A stretch of 39,543 bases of DNA from Bowdeniella nasicola. Lineage in GTDB: Bacteria; Actinomycetota; Actinomycetes; Actinomycetales; Actinomycetaceae. The notes beneath the pieces were generated by a model. That model worked only from the letters and a program-made list of their open reading frames with translations, had not been told where the DNA came from and searched no databases. Shown here piece after piece: positions 26,255-32,706 of this stretch. Position numbers and translations under genes: made by a program. The DNA lies in NCBI GenBank assembly GCA_030537895.1, contig JAUNVA010000018.1, forward strand, positions 1 to 39,543, read 5' to 3'. The first letter of the stretch is position 1. The number at the start of each line of letters is the position of its first letter.

Positions 26255-26940
26255 AGGTCATGATCGCCGGGGCCGGCTCGGTGGGCCGCTCCATCGCCCG
26301 CGAACTGCTGACCCACGGCCATGAGGTCACGCTCGTGGACAAGAACCCCGCCGCCATGCGGATCGCCTCAGTGGCCGATGCAGACTGGCTGCTCGCCGAT
26401 GCCTGTGAGCCAATGTCCCTGCAGCAGGCTCGTGCGGATGAAGCCGACGTCGTCGTCGCCGCCACCGGAGACGACAAGGTAAACCTGGTGCTCGCGCTCC
26501 TCGCAAAGACCGAATTCGGCGTACCGCGAGTCGTGGCGCGCGTGAACAACCCGAAGAATGAGTGGATGTTCGATGAGTCGTGGGGAGTCGACGTTCAGGT
26601 CTCCACACCGCGCATCATGACCGCGCTCGTCGAAGAGGCCGTCTCCGTTGGTGACCTGGTGCGGCTGTTCACGTTCCATGCCTCGGGTGCGTCCATGTAT
26701 GAGATGACGCTGCCCGCGGATTCCCCGGTTGTCGGCACGCGGATTGCAGACCTCACCTTCCCGCCGCAGGCAGTACTCGCGACGATCATCCGCGCGGAGC
26801 AGCCAATCGCGCCGAGCCCGGATGACACGCTGGAGCAGGGTGACGAGCTCCTGGTGATCGTCTCCGCGCAGGGCGAAGAGGATCTCAGCGAGCTGCAGAA
26901 CCTTCTGGCGCCACGTCCTCACGTAGAAGAAGCCAACTGA
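26251..26940 (+). CDS. ceoC: TrkA-family RCK protein (CeoC-like)
   Basis: A 229-residue second RCK protein. The N-terminal MKVMIAGAGSVGRSIA has the full GxGxxG nucleotide motif, and VTLVDKNPAAM has the Asp expected for NAD(H) binding. RCK_C lies at about residues 140-225 (ADSPVVGTRIADLTFP). It is translationally coupled to ceoB (GTGA), which suggests a hetero-oligomeric ring. Its 3' 56 bp overlap the convergent DUF3159 gene. Paralogous to ceoB by motif order but clearly diverged from it. Confidence 0.9.
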   Translation: MKVMIAGAGSVGRSIARELLTHGHEVTLVDKNPAAMRIASVADADWLLADACEPMSLQQARADEADVVVAATGDDKVNLVLALLAKTEFGVPRVVARVNNPKNEWMFDESWGVDVQVSTPRIMTALVEEAVSVGDLVRLFTFHASGASMYEMTLPADSPVVGTRIADLTFPPQAVLATIIRAEQPIAPSPDDTLEQGDELLVIVSAQGEEDLSELQNLLAPRPHVEEAN

Positions 26941-27523
26941 GGAACGTCGCGGCGGCAAACATCGGCACGCCCATGATGAGGCGCGCTGCCCCCAGCGCCC
27001 CCACCGCCCCCGCGCTATAGAGCGGCCACTGCACGGCCAAGCGCAGCGCAAACAGGGACGCCCACATGAGGGTGAGCCAACGGTAGCGCCCCATCTTCGG
27101 TCCGGCACGCCACGTCGCGCGTTCCCGCCCGCGAGCAAGACCGTCGATGATTCCGATGAGGGGAACCCCCGCCAGTACCGAGATAAGGGCGGCACCCCCG
27201 TAGGCGGCATTAATCCACAGGCCGGGCGCAAAGTAGCCTTCGGCACTACCCGTCCACCACGCCCACGCCGCGCATATCGCCACGCCGCCAAAGCCGCCGA
27301 GAGCCTGCGTCACCGGCGTGCGAGCAACCAGCCGGGCGAGGAGCATCACGGTGGCGCACAGGAGGGCGAGCCCGGCGGCCAGTGGCAGGCGGTTGCTTGG
27401 CAGGTACACCCCAAGGAAGACGAGGACCGGTAGCACCGATTCGATCACCCCGCGCACTCCCCCGACGGCGGCAGCGAGATCGAAGCTCTCAGCGCCGATC
27501 TGGCGCATGCCCTGCTTCGTCAC
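26885..27523 (-). CDS. DUF3159 family membrane protein
   Basis: A 212-residue protein with about five hydrophobic segments (for example VLPVLVFLGVYLP, LAAGLALLCATVMLLARL, AAYGGAALISVLAGVPLIGI). It belongs to the actinobacterial DUF3159 family (relative Rv2693c). KMGRYRWLTLMWASLFALRLAVQWPLY is a conserved-looking stretch (residues about 145-171). The start is GTG, overlapping the OB-fold gene's stop as GTGA. The last 56 bp overlap the end of ceoC on the other strand. The function is unknown; the place in the dut operon is conserved. Confidence 0.87.
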   Translation of the reverse strand: MTKQGMRQIGAESFDLAAAVGGVRGVIESVLPVLVFLGVYLPSNRLPLAAGLALLCATVMLLARLVARTPVTQALGGFGGVAICAAWAWWTGSAEGYFAPGLWINAAYGGAALISVLAGVPLIGIIDGLARGRERATWRAGPKMGRYRWLTLMWASLFALRLAVQWPLYSAGAVGALGAARLIMGVPMFAAATFLSWLLLREDVAPEGSAAR

Positions 27524-27846
27524 GAGGCGTACTCCTCACGGGCCGGAAGCAGGCGGTATTCGGGGTTGAACATTACTGGGGCACCGCCGTCGTCAAACAC
27601 GGTTCCGGTGGCGATCAGGGCGCGCCCCGGTTCGATCCCGCGGATGGTGCGCTGCCCCTGGAAGATGAGGTCCACCGATCCCGTCTCATCCGTGAGGCGG
27701 GCGATAAGGCGCGGGTTCTTACCGGCTGCGCGGTAGGTCACCGCCATGACTGTGCCGCATACGCGAGCCCTGATGCGGGGGCGAACCTCACCAATCGGAA
27801 CGGCGTGACGCCGGGCGGCGCGCGGCACCCTGATGTGTTGGCTCAT
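27520..27846 (-). CDS. OB-fold nucleic-acid-binding protein
   Basis: A 108-residue single-domain protein with an OB-fold pattern of the tRNA_anti/RecG-wedge kind: RARVCGTVMAVTYRAAG, LIARLTDETGSVDLIFQG, GRALIATGTVFDDGGAPVMF. It lies 2 bp after DUF3710 and overlaps DUF3159 (GTGA). Relative Rv2694c. It probably binds single-stranded DNA or RNA; the partner is unknown. Confidence 0.85.
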   Translation of the reverse strand: MSQHIRVPRAARRHAVPIGEVRPRIRARVCGTVMAVTYRAAGKNPRLIARLTDETGSVDLIFQGQRTIRGIEPGRALIATGTVFDDGGAPVMFNPEYRLLPAREEYAS

Positions 27847-27848
27847 CG

Positions 27849-28565
27849 CTACCTGGTTTCCTGGATCTCCGGGCCGCGGCTCGGCATCTGGAGAGACGGG
27901 CGTGCGTCGTTGGACTCGGGCTGGCCCGGCAGCGTCAGCGGGATGATGCGCTTCGGCGGATAGGGGCGGTCCCCCCGCGCGACGACGACGTCCGCGAGGA
28001 GGTCCTCCAGGCTCCGGGCCCGTGTGGGATCCTTCGCGGCCGGACCGAAGAAGGTGGCGAGTAGGAGCCAGCGGGAGCCGTCCACGCCGACGAATCGCAT
28101 CGGCCGCACGCCTGAGCCGGCCGGGGTCGTGACCGGGACCTCCGCGAGCAGTTCGTGACCGTGCGGACCGTAACTCTCCGTAACGGTGGCAGACTGGGCG
28201 GCCAGCATCTCGGCACGCTCGGCGCGCACCTCATTCCAGATTCCGCGCGACTTGGGCGCGGCAAAGACCTGCAGCTGGAGGGCCGAGTCACCGAGCGTCA
28301 CCGTAATTCCGACGGGAGCCCGTTTCGTCGAGTCGAGGCCGATCTGTGCCTGCATGCCCTCCACCTGCGGGACGCGCAGTACCCCAAGGTCGATTCGCTC
28401 CCCCAGGTCGGGGACCTCGCTCACGTCGAAAGGGCCACGAGCCTCAGTGACCTCACCCGCGTCTGCGGCCGCGTCGTCGTCGCTTGGGCTCGGGGTATCC
28501 TCGCGGTCCACCGCCATCGTCGGTGGGTGAACGGCCGCGCGTCGCTTGCGTCGAAACCACGCCAT
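27849..28565 (-). CDS. DUF3710 family protein
   Basis: A 238-residue soluble protein of the actinobacterial DUF3710 family (relative Rv2696c). A basic start (MAWFRRKRRA) and a low-complexity acidic linker lead to the conserved core: GPFDVSEVPDLGERIDLGVL, LQLQVFAAPKSRGIWNEVR, and FVGVDGSRWLLLATFFGPA. AAGGA precedes the ATG. It sits 12 bp after dut and 2 bp before the OB-fold gene in one operon. No catalytic motif is recognised. Confidence 0.88.
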   Translation of the reverse strand: MAWFRRKRRAAVHPPTMAVDREDTPSPSDDDAAADAGEVTEARGPFDVSEVPDLGERIDLGVLRVPQVEGMQAQIGLDSTKRAPVGITVTLGDSALQLQVFAAPKSRGIWNEVRAERAEMLAAQSATVTESYGPHGHELLAEVPVTTPAGSGVRPMRFVGVDGSRWLLLATFFGPAAKDPTRARSLEDLLADVVVARGDRPYPPKRIIPLTLPGQPESNDARPSLQMPSRGPEIQETR

Positions 28566-28577
28566 GACTGTCCTTCC

Positions 28578-29018
28578 CTACACTCCGCTCGATCCGAAGC
28601 CGCCACCGGAGCGCTGCGTATCGTCGAGGACATCGACAACGTCAAACCGGGCACGTGTGACGCGCTGGATCACCAGTTGGGCGATCCGATCACCCGCCCG
28701 GATCTGCGCGCTCTGGTGGGCGTCGGTGTTATGCATGATCACGCCGATCTCGCCGCGGTATCCCGCATCGATCGTGCCCGGGGCGTTCACGACTGTCAGA
28801 CCGTACTTCAGGGCGAGCCCCGAGCGGGGGTGCACGAAGGCCGCGTAGCCGGCCGGCAGTGCGATCGCGATCCCCGTCGGGACGAGGGCCCGCTCGAGCG
28901 GACCGATCCGCACGTCGCACACGGCACGCAGGTCCGCGCCGGCGTCCCCCTCGTGGGCGTAGGTCGGCGGCTGTGCCTGCGCGTGGCGCAGCTGGATTCT
29001 GATCGGCAGCTCATTCAC
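28578..29018 (-). CDS. dut: dUTP diphosphatase
   Basis: A 146-residue trimeric dUTPase that hydrolyses dUTP to dUMP and PPi, keeping uracil out of DNA and feeding dTMP synthesis. All five motifs are visible: DAGADLRA, HPRSGLALKYG, NAPGTIDAGYRGEIGV, RIAQLVI and the C-terminal RSGGGFGSSG. Length is standard. It heads the dut-DUF3710-OB-DUF3159 operon and is divergent from DUF3093; a TACCGT on its upstream side is a possible -10. Confidence 0.96.
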   Translation of the reverse strand: MNELPIRIQLRHAQAQPPTYAHEGDAGADLRAVCDVRIGPLERALVPTGIAIALPAGYAAFVHPRSGLALKYGLTVVNAPGTIDAGYRGEIGVIMHNTDAHQSAQIRAGDRIAQLVIQRVTRARFDVVDVLDDTQRSGGGFGSSGV

Positions 29019-29064
29019 GGGCCCTACGGTATCACCGGGAATGTGCCACAGTGGGAGGGTGAGT

Positions 29065-29511
29065 ATGGAGCCCTACGCCACGCGTTACTACCCCACTGTT
29101 CCTCTGGTGGCCGTCATGACGGCGCTCGGGGCATCCTTCGGATTGATCTTCGTCCCGACCTCCCGGACGCTCGCGCTGATCGTCGCGATTGTGGGCGCCA
29201 TCCTCGTGCTCGGCCTGTTGCTCGCCTCAGCCCCGCTCATCGAGGTGCGCGACGGCGAGCTTCACGCCGGCGGCGCCCACATCCCGTTGCGTTATCTGCG
29301 TGATCCCAAGGCACTCGATGAGGCGGAGCTGCGCCGCCTCATGGGCACGGACGCTGACCTTCGAGCCTGGGTCGTGCACCGGCCGTGGGCGAAATCCGCG
29401 GTACGGGTGCGGGTGGAGGACCCACGTGACCCCACCCCCTACTGGCTCCTATGCGTGAAGGACCCGCACCAGCTGGTGCGAGTCCTTCACGAGTCAACGC
29501 GCTCCGCTTAG
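29065..29511 (+). CDS. DUF3093 family membrane protein
   Basis: A 148-residue protein with two adjacent N-terminal membrane helices (residues about 10-60) and a soluble C-terminal half with VVHRPWAKSAVRVRVEDP and YWLLCVKDPHQL, typical of DUF3093 (relative Rv2698). The frame opens at 29041, but GGGAGG (29053-29058) lies 6 nt before the ATG at 29065, which I chose. Function is unknown. The last codons form a strong hairpin and the stop overlaps that of DUF4193. Confidence 0.85.
   Translation: MEPYATRYYPTVPLVAVMTALGASFGLIFVPTSRTLALIVAIVGAILVLGLLLASAPLIEVRDGELHAGGAHIPLRYLRDPKALDEAELRRLMGTDADLRAWVVHRPWAKSAVRVRVEDPRDPTPYWLLCVKDPHQLVRVLHESTRSA
29455..29490. terminator. Strong hairpin inside DUF3093 3' end
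   Basis: A 16-bp inverted repeat with one mismatch and loop AGCT: GTGAAGGACCCGCACC and GGTGCGAGTCCTTCAC. It codes for the residues VKDPHQLVRVLHE of DUF3093 and lies 17 nt after the stop of the minus-strand DUF4193 gene, the right place for that gene's terminator. Confidence 0.65.
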
Positions 29512-29807
29512 GAGGCACACTCCTCACAGATCATCTGGCCGCCCTCGGTGCTGGCCAACTGTGAGATGTGGTGCACGAGGAAACACTGCATGCAGGTGAA
29601 CTCGTCGGACTGCGCCGGCAGAACCCGAACGGAGAGCTCCTCGTTCGACAGATCCGCACCGGGAAGCTCGAACCCTTCTGCAGCCTCAGCCTCATCCTCG
29701 TCCACGGCCGGCGAGTTCGCGTCGCCCCGCCGCGCCTTCAGCTCTTCGAGGGAAGACTCCTTCAGGTCGTCGTCGTTCTTGCGTGGTGCGTCGTAATCGG
29801 TGGCCAT
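29508..29807 (-). CDS. DUF4193 family zinc-binding-like protein
   Basis: A 99-residue acidic protein of the actinobacterial DUF4193 family (relative Rv2699c). The N terminus MATDYDAPRKNDDD is family-typical. EFTCMQCFLVHH and MICEECAS supply two CxxC pairs, which should bind a metal, probably zinc. No Shine-Dalgarno sequence is obvious. Its stop overlaps that of DUF3093 at TTAG. It is divergent from sepH across 231 bp. Confidence 0.9.
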   Translation of the reverse strand: MATDYDAPRKNDDDLKESSLEELKARRGDANSPAVDEDEAEAAEGFELPGADLSNEELSVRVLPAQSDEFTCMQCFLVHHISQLASTEGGQMICEECAS

Positions 29808-30001
29808 CTGGCGTCACACTCCGCTTGCTCGTGGGTGGCTTTCGCTCCTTCACCCAACAGGTGGGTACCAGGGATTCTTACCACATATTTGCGTCCGGCG
29901 CTTCCCCGACTTGAAACTGCCTCGGCTCCCAGCCCCGAGACGGGCTCGAGTGTGGTCGGTGCTTGGGCCTGCGCGGCGTGGCTCCGGTTCGCATTCGCCC
30001 C

Positions 30002-30034
30002 TACGATGTAGGGTGCAGGCGTAGTACCGGGAGG
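30002..30034 (+). promoter_or_regulatory. sepH -10 element and ribosome binding site
   Basis: TACGAT (30002-30007) is a likely -10. The leader would be about 25 nt and contains GGGAGG (30029-30034), 4 nt from the ATG. The rest of the 231-bp DUF4193-sepH gap shows no gene. Confidence 0.4.
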
Positions 30035-30038
30035 TTTC

Positions 30039-31043
30039 ATGACCACGCTGACATTCGTGTCCCTTCGCTCCGATGGCACACAGCTCGTGCTCCGCGACGA
30101 GGAAGGACACACCTATCAGCTCCCCATCACCGCGGAGCTTCGCCAGGCCGTGCGTCGGCCCCGCCCGGTTTCACCCACAGCGAAGCCCACAACGCCGCCG
30201 GCGTTGCGGCCGCGCGACATTCAATCGATGCTGCGTGCCGGGCTCACCGTCGCCGAGGTCGCCGACCGCGGCGGCGTGGAAGAGGACTACGTGCGCCGCT
30301 ATGAGGGGCCGATCATCGCGGAACGCAACTGGGCGATCACCCAGGCGCGTGAGTGCGCCGTCGGTCACGAGGTTGGCGCCCCAACGCTCGGGGACCTAGT
30401 CGTCGATCGGCTCGCCGACCGCGGGGTACGCACGGAAGACCTCGAGTGGAATGCCTTCCGTGACGAGGGCGGGCCCTGGCATGTGACTGTGCGGTTCACT
30501 GCGGGCGGCAAGGACCGCGAAGCACGCTGGAAGCTCGACCTCCAGACCTCCACCGTGCGAGCAGTTGAAGAGGACGCTCGTTGGCTCTCAGAGACCGACA
30601 CCTCCACCCCGCGCGGGCGCCGCCACGCTCGCACCTTTTCCGACTCGCTTCTCGGTGACGGAGAGGAGACCCTCACCCGCGGAGGTGAGAGCGAATCCGC
30701 ACAGGGGCGCGACTCTGATGAGAAGACGCCCACCGAGTCCCTCTTGGAGCAGCTGGCCCGGCGCCGTGGGCGGCGCCACGAACTGGAAGACACGGGCCTC
30801 TTTGACGAAGAGCCGGTCGGAGAGGTGCCGCCGGCCCACCCTTCCCGTCCCGAAGATGCCGAGGACGCCGTGGTCCTCCCTTTCCCCGGTCGCGAGGAGG
30901 ACATCAGCACCCCGGGCGACGGGGAACTTGATATCCCCGTCCCGAAGGTGGATCCGGAGCCGCGGAAGCCGAAGAAGAAGTCCGGGCGCCGTTCGGTGCC
31001 CTCGTGGGACGAGATCGTCTTCGGCGGGCGCTCCGAGGACTAG
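30039..31043 (+). CDS. sepH: Septation protein SepH
   Basis: A 334-residue actinobacterial cell-division protein (DUF3071) that, in Streptomyces and mycobacteria, binds FtsZ and promotes its assembly. The N-terminal domain holds a helix-turn-helix-like region, LRPRDIQSMLRAGLTVAEVA followed by GGVEEDYVRRYEGPI (residues about 55-95). DUF3071 continues to about residue 190. A long charged, disordered linker leads to the conserved C-terminal tip RRSVPSWDEIVFG. Length matches the family. Its TAG shares CTAG with the stop of the convergent phosphatase gene, in the loop of a hairpin. Confidence 0.94.
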   Translation: MTTLTFVSLRSDGTQLVLRDEEGHTYQLPITAELRQAVRRPRPVSPTAKPTTPPALRPRDIQSMLRAGLTVAEVADRGGVEEDYVRRYEGPIIAERNWAITQARECAVGHEVGAPTLGDLVVDRLADRGVRTEDLEWNAFRDEGGPWHVTVRFTAGGKDREARWKLDLQTSTVRAVEEDARWLSETDTSTPRGRRHARTFSDSLLGDGEETLTRGGESESAQGRDSDEKTPTESLLEQLARRRGRRHELEDTGLFDEEPVGEVPPAHPSRPEDAEDAVVLPFPGREEDISTPGDGELDIPVPKVDPEPRKPKKKSGRRSVPSWDEIVFGGRSED

Positions 31044-31048
31044 AGCGC
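31028..31048. terminator. Hairpin with both stop codons in its loop (sepH/phosphatase)
   Basis: GCGCTC (31028-31033) and GAGCGC (31043-31048) pair around a 9-nt loop that contains the shared stop tetranucleotide at 31040-31043. It is short but well placed to end transcription of both convergent genes. Confidence 0.4.
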
Positions 31049-32143
31049 GCGGACGACGAGCGGTACCTCGCACTCGGCCGCGCTATCGGAGCCGTGGCCC
31101 CCGCGAAGGGCTCGCTGCATCGGACTCATCCAGCGCGAATCCGAGATTCCATAGGTACCTCGCGCAAGGATGACGAGGTCTCCCACGCGCTCACGCACGT
31201 GCGGAGCGAATGCCCCGAGGTGTGCCTCGGCCTGATCCCGCGTCAGGACGGCACCTGCCTGCCCAAGCCAGTCGGTCAGCGGAGCGCGCAAGGCGTGCGC
31301 ATCCTGCGCATAGACGTGCAAGAAACGTTCTTCGCCGGCAGTCTCGAACGTGTCCGCCGCCGGTGCGTGCGCGACGTCGAGACGCGCGGTCAGCGGGATC
31401 ATTCCGTGATCGGAGGTGACGACGAGGGCGCTGCTGCGCGGTAGACGCCGCTCTAATTCACCGAGCGCGGCGTCCACCGCCTCCAATTCCGCGGTCCAGT
31501 GCGGTGAGCCCGGCCCGTGGATGTGCCCCACGTGGTCCAATTCCGCCCAGTAGAGGTAGACGAGACGCGCCCCAGAGCGCACTTCACGCAGCGTGTGCTC
31601 CACACGCTCGGACAGCGTCTCGGCAAACACCTCGCGCACGCCGCGCCATGCCGCCCGGGTGAGGCCAGAACCGGAGAACTTGCGCGGACCGACCGAACAG
31701 AATGTGCCCTCGTGCTCGCACCGCTCGGCGATGGTGGGTTCGCGCTGCCACGCCTCGGGGCTGAGTGGGGCACCGGGAAAAGAGATCAGTTGGACGCGCT
31801 CCCCGCTATGGGGGTCACGCGCCGTGTAGCCCACCATGCCCGTACGTCCCGGCTCGCGCCCGGTGCCCAGGGTCGTGATTGCGCACGCCGTCGTCGATGG
31901 CAGGCTCGTGCGAGCGTACTTGTCGAGGTGGTGGCGTAGGTAGGGAAGATGCCCGCGGTGGGCTGCCAACTGGTGGGCGCCCATCCCGTCGATGAGGACG
32001 AGTACCGCGCGTTCGACCCGCGGAAGCTCAAGTGCGTGCCGGTCCCGCTGCCAGTGGTCCTGTGGATCGGTACTGGAGTAACCGACGGCGTCGCACAACC
32101 CGCCGAGAACCTGGCGCAGGTGGGGGATCACCGGGCGGCCCAC
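31040..32143 (-). CDS. Alkaline-phosphatase-superfamily phosphodiesterase/pyrophosphatase
   Basis: A 367-residue enzyme of the type I phosphodiesterase/nucleotide pyrophosphatase fold. Metal and catalytic motifs: VLVLIDGMGAHQL (first Asp), SLPSTTACAITTLGTG (Thr nucleophile), YWAELDHVGHIHG (Asp and His), VTSDHGMIP (Asp-His), and GGHGSDS (last His). No signal peptide, so it is probably cytosolic; the substrate is unknown. The ATG at 32143 overlaps the end of DUF5998 by 16 bp; a GTG at 32131 is an alternative start. Confidence 0.88.
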   Translation of the reverse strand: MGRPVIPHLRQVLGGLCDAVGYSSTDPQDHWQRDRHALELPRVERAVLVLIDGMGAHQLAAHRGHLPYLRHHLDKYARTSLPSTTACAITTLGTGREPGRTGMVGYTARDPHSGERVQLISFPGAPLSPEAWQREPTIAERCEHEGTFCSVGPRKFSGSGLTRAAWRGVREVFAETLSERVEHTLREVRSGARLVYLYWAELDHVGHIHGPGSPHWTAELEAVDAALGELERRLPRSSALVVTSDHGMIPLTARLDVAHAPAADTFETAGEERFLHVYAQDAHALRAPLTDWLGQAGAVLTRDQAEAHLGAFAPHVRERVGDLVILARGTYGISDSRWMSPMQRALRGGHGSDSAAECEVPLVVRAL

Positions 32144-32694
32144 TGGGCGCGACGCAGGTCGGCAACAAAGCGGCGCGCGGCCGCCATCGCGCGGGGCCCC
32201 TCGCCATCAACGCTGATGCGTACGACGCAGTCCTCTGAGACGACAGCGCCGTTGCCGTGCGTGGAGACGCATTCGGGATCGGCGCACTCAGCCCAATCGA
32301 CCATGAGGCGCGAATTGCCGCCCCAGCCGAGCGAGATGACGAGATCGGTGGGCTCCAGGCCCTCCTCGGTGTGCCCGTAGGTGACATCAATCGTCGCGAG
32401 CTGAGCCAGGGGAACGGCCTGGACCTGAACGTGCAGGTCAAGGTCGGAATCCGGGTACGGGACGTCGGTCGCATACACGTGCAGCAGCCGCGTGGCAGTC
32501 ACGACGAAGAGATTGGCGTAGCGAGCCATCTCCCCGCGTTCGAAGGTCGCCTGGGCGAAGGCGAAATGACCGAGAATCTCCTCCCCGAAACGCACCTCTT
32601 CGAGGTATTCCCGCATCAGAGCAGGATGGAATGCGACCCGGTCGAGTTCCGCGTCAATATCCCGGATGTCGTAGTGAGTCTGCGTGGGGGCCAT
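32128..32694 (-). CDS. DUF5998 family protein
   Basis: A 188-residue soluble protein resembling the actinobacterial DUF5998 family. It contains YANLFVVTATRLLHVYATD and TDLVISLGWGGNSRLMVDWA, with CADPECVSTHG holding two Cys. No catalytic motif is recognised. It is the first gene of a pair with the phosphatase (16-bp overlap). It appears to start a leaderless transcript (TAGGGT 6 nt before the ATG). Confidence 0.8.
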   Translation of the reverse strand: MAPTQTHYDIRDIDAELDRVAFHPALMREYLEEVRFGEEILGHFAFAQATFERGEMARYANLFVVTATRLLHVYATDVPYPDSDLDLHVQVQAVPLAQLATIDVTYGHTEEGLEPTDLVISLGWGGNSRLMVDWAECADPECVSTHGNGAVVSEDCVVRISVDGEGPRAMAAARRFVADLRRAQWAAR

Positions 32695-32700
32695 GACGAA

Positions 32701-32706
32701 ACCCTA
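32701..32706 (-). promoter_or_regulatory. Putative leaderless promoter (-10) of DUF5998
   Basis: TAGGGT on the minus strand ends exactly 6 nt before the ATG at 32694. Its T-A-G is the stop codon of the upstream GNAT-synthetase gene. There is no Shine-Dalgarno sequence in the 6-nt gap (TTCGTC). Confidence 0.45.

Noticed and set aside
28155..29303. 382-codon plus-strand frame opposite DUF3710 and dut
   Set aside because: Opposite two conserved genes and ending within DUF3093 in another frame; compositionally a shadow.
29808..30038. Possible riboswitch or small gene between DUF4193 and sepH
   Set aside because: Only a -10 and a ribosome site for sepH are supportable; no conserved RNA structure or open frame with a start and ribosome site was found.
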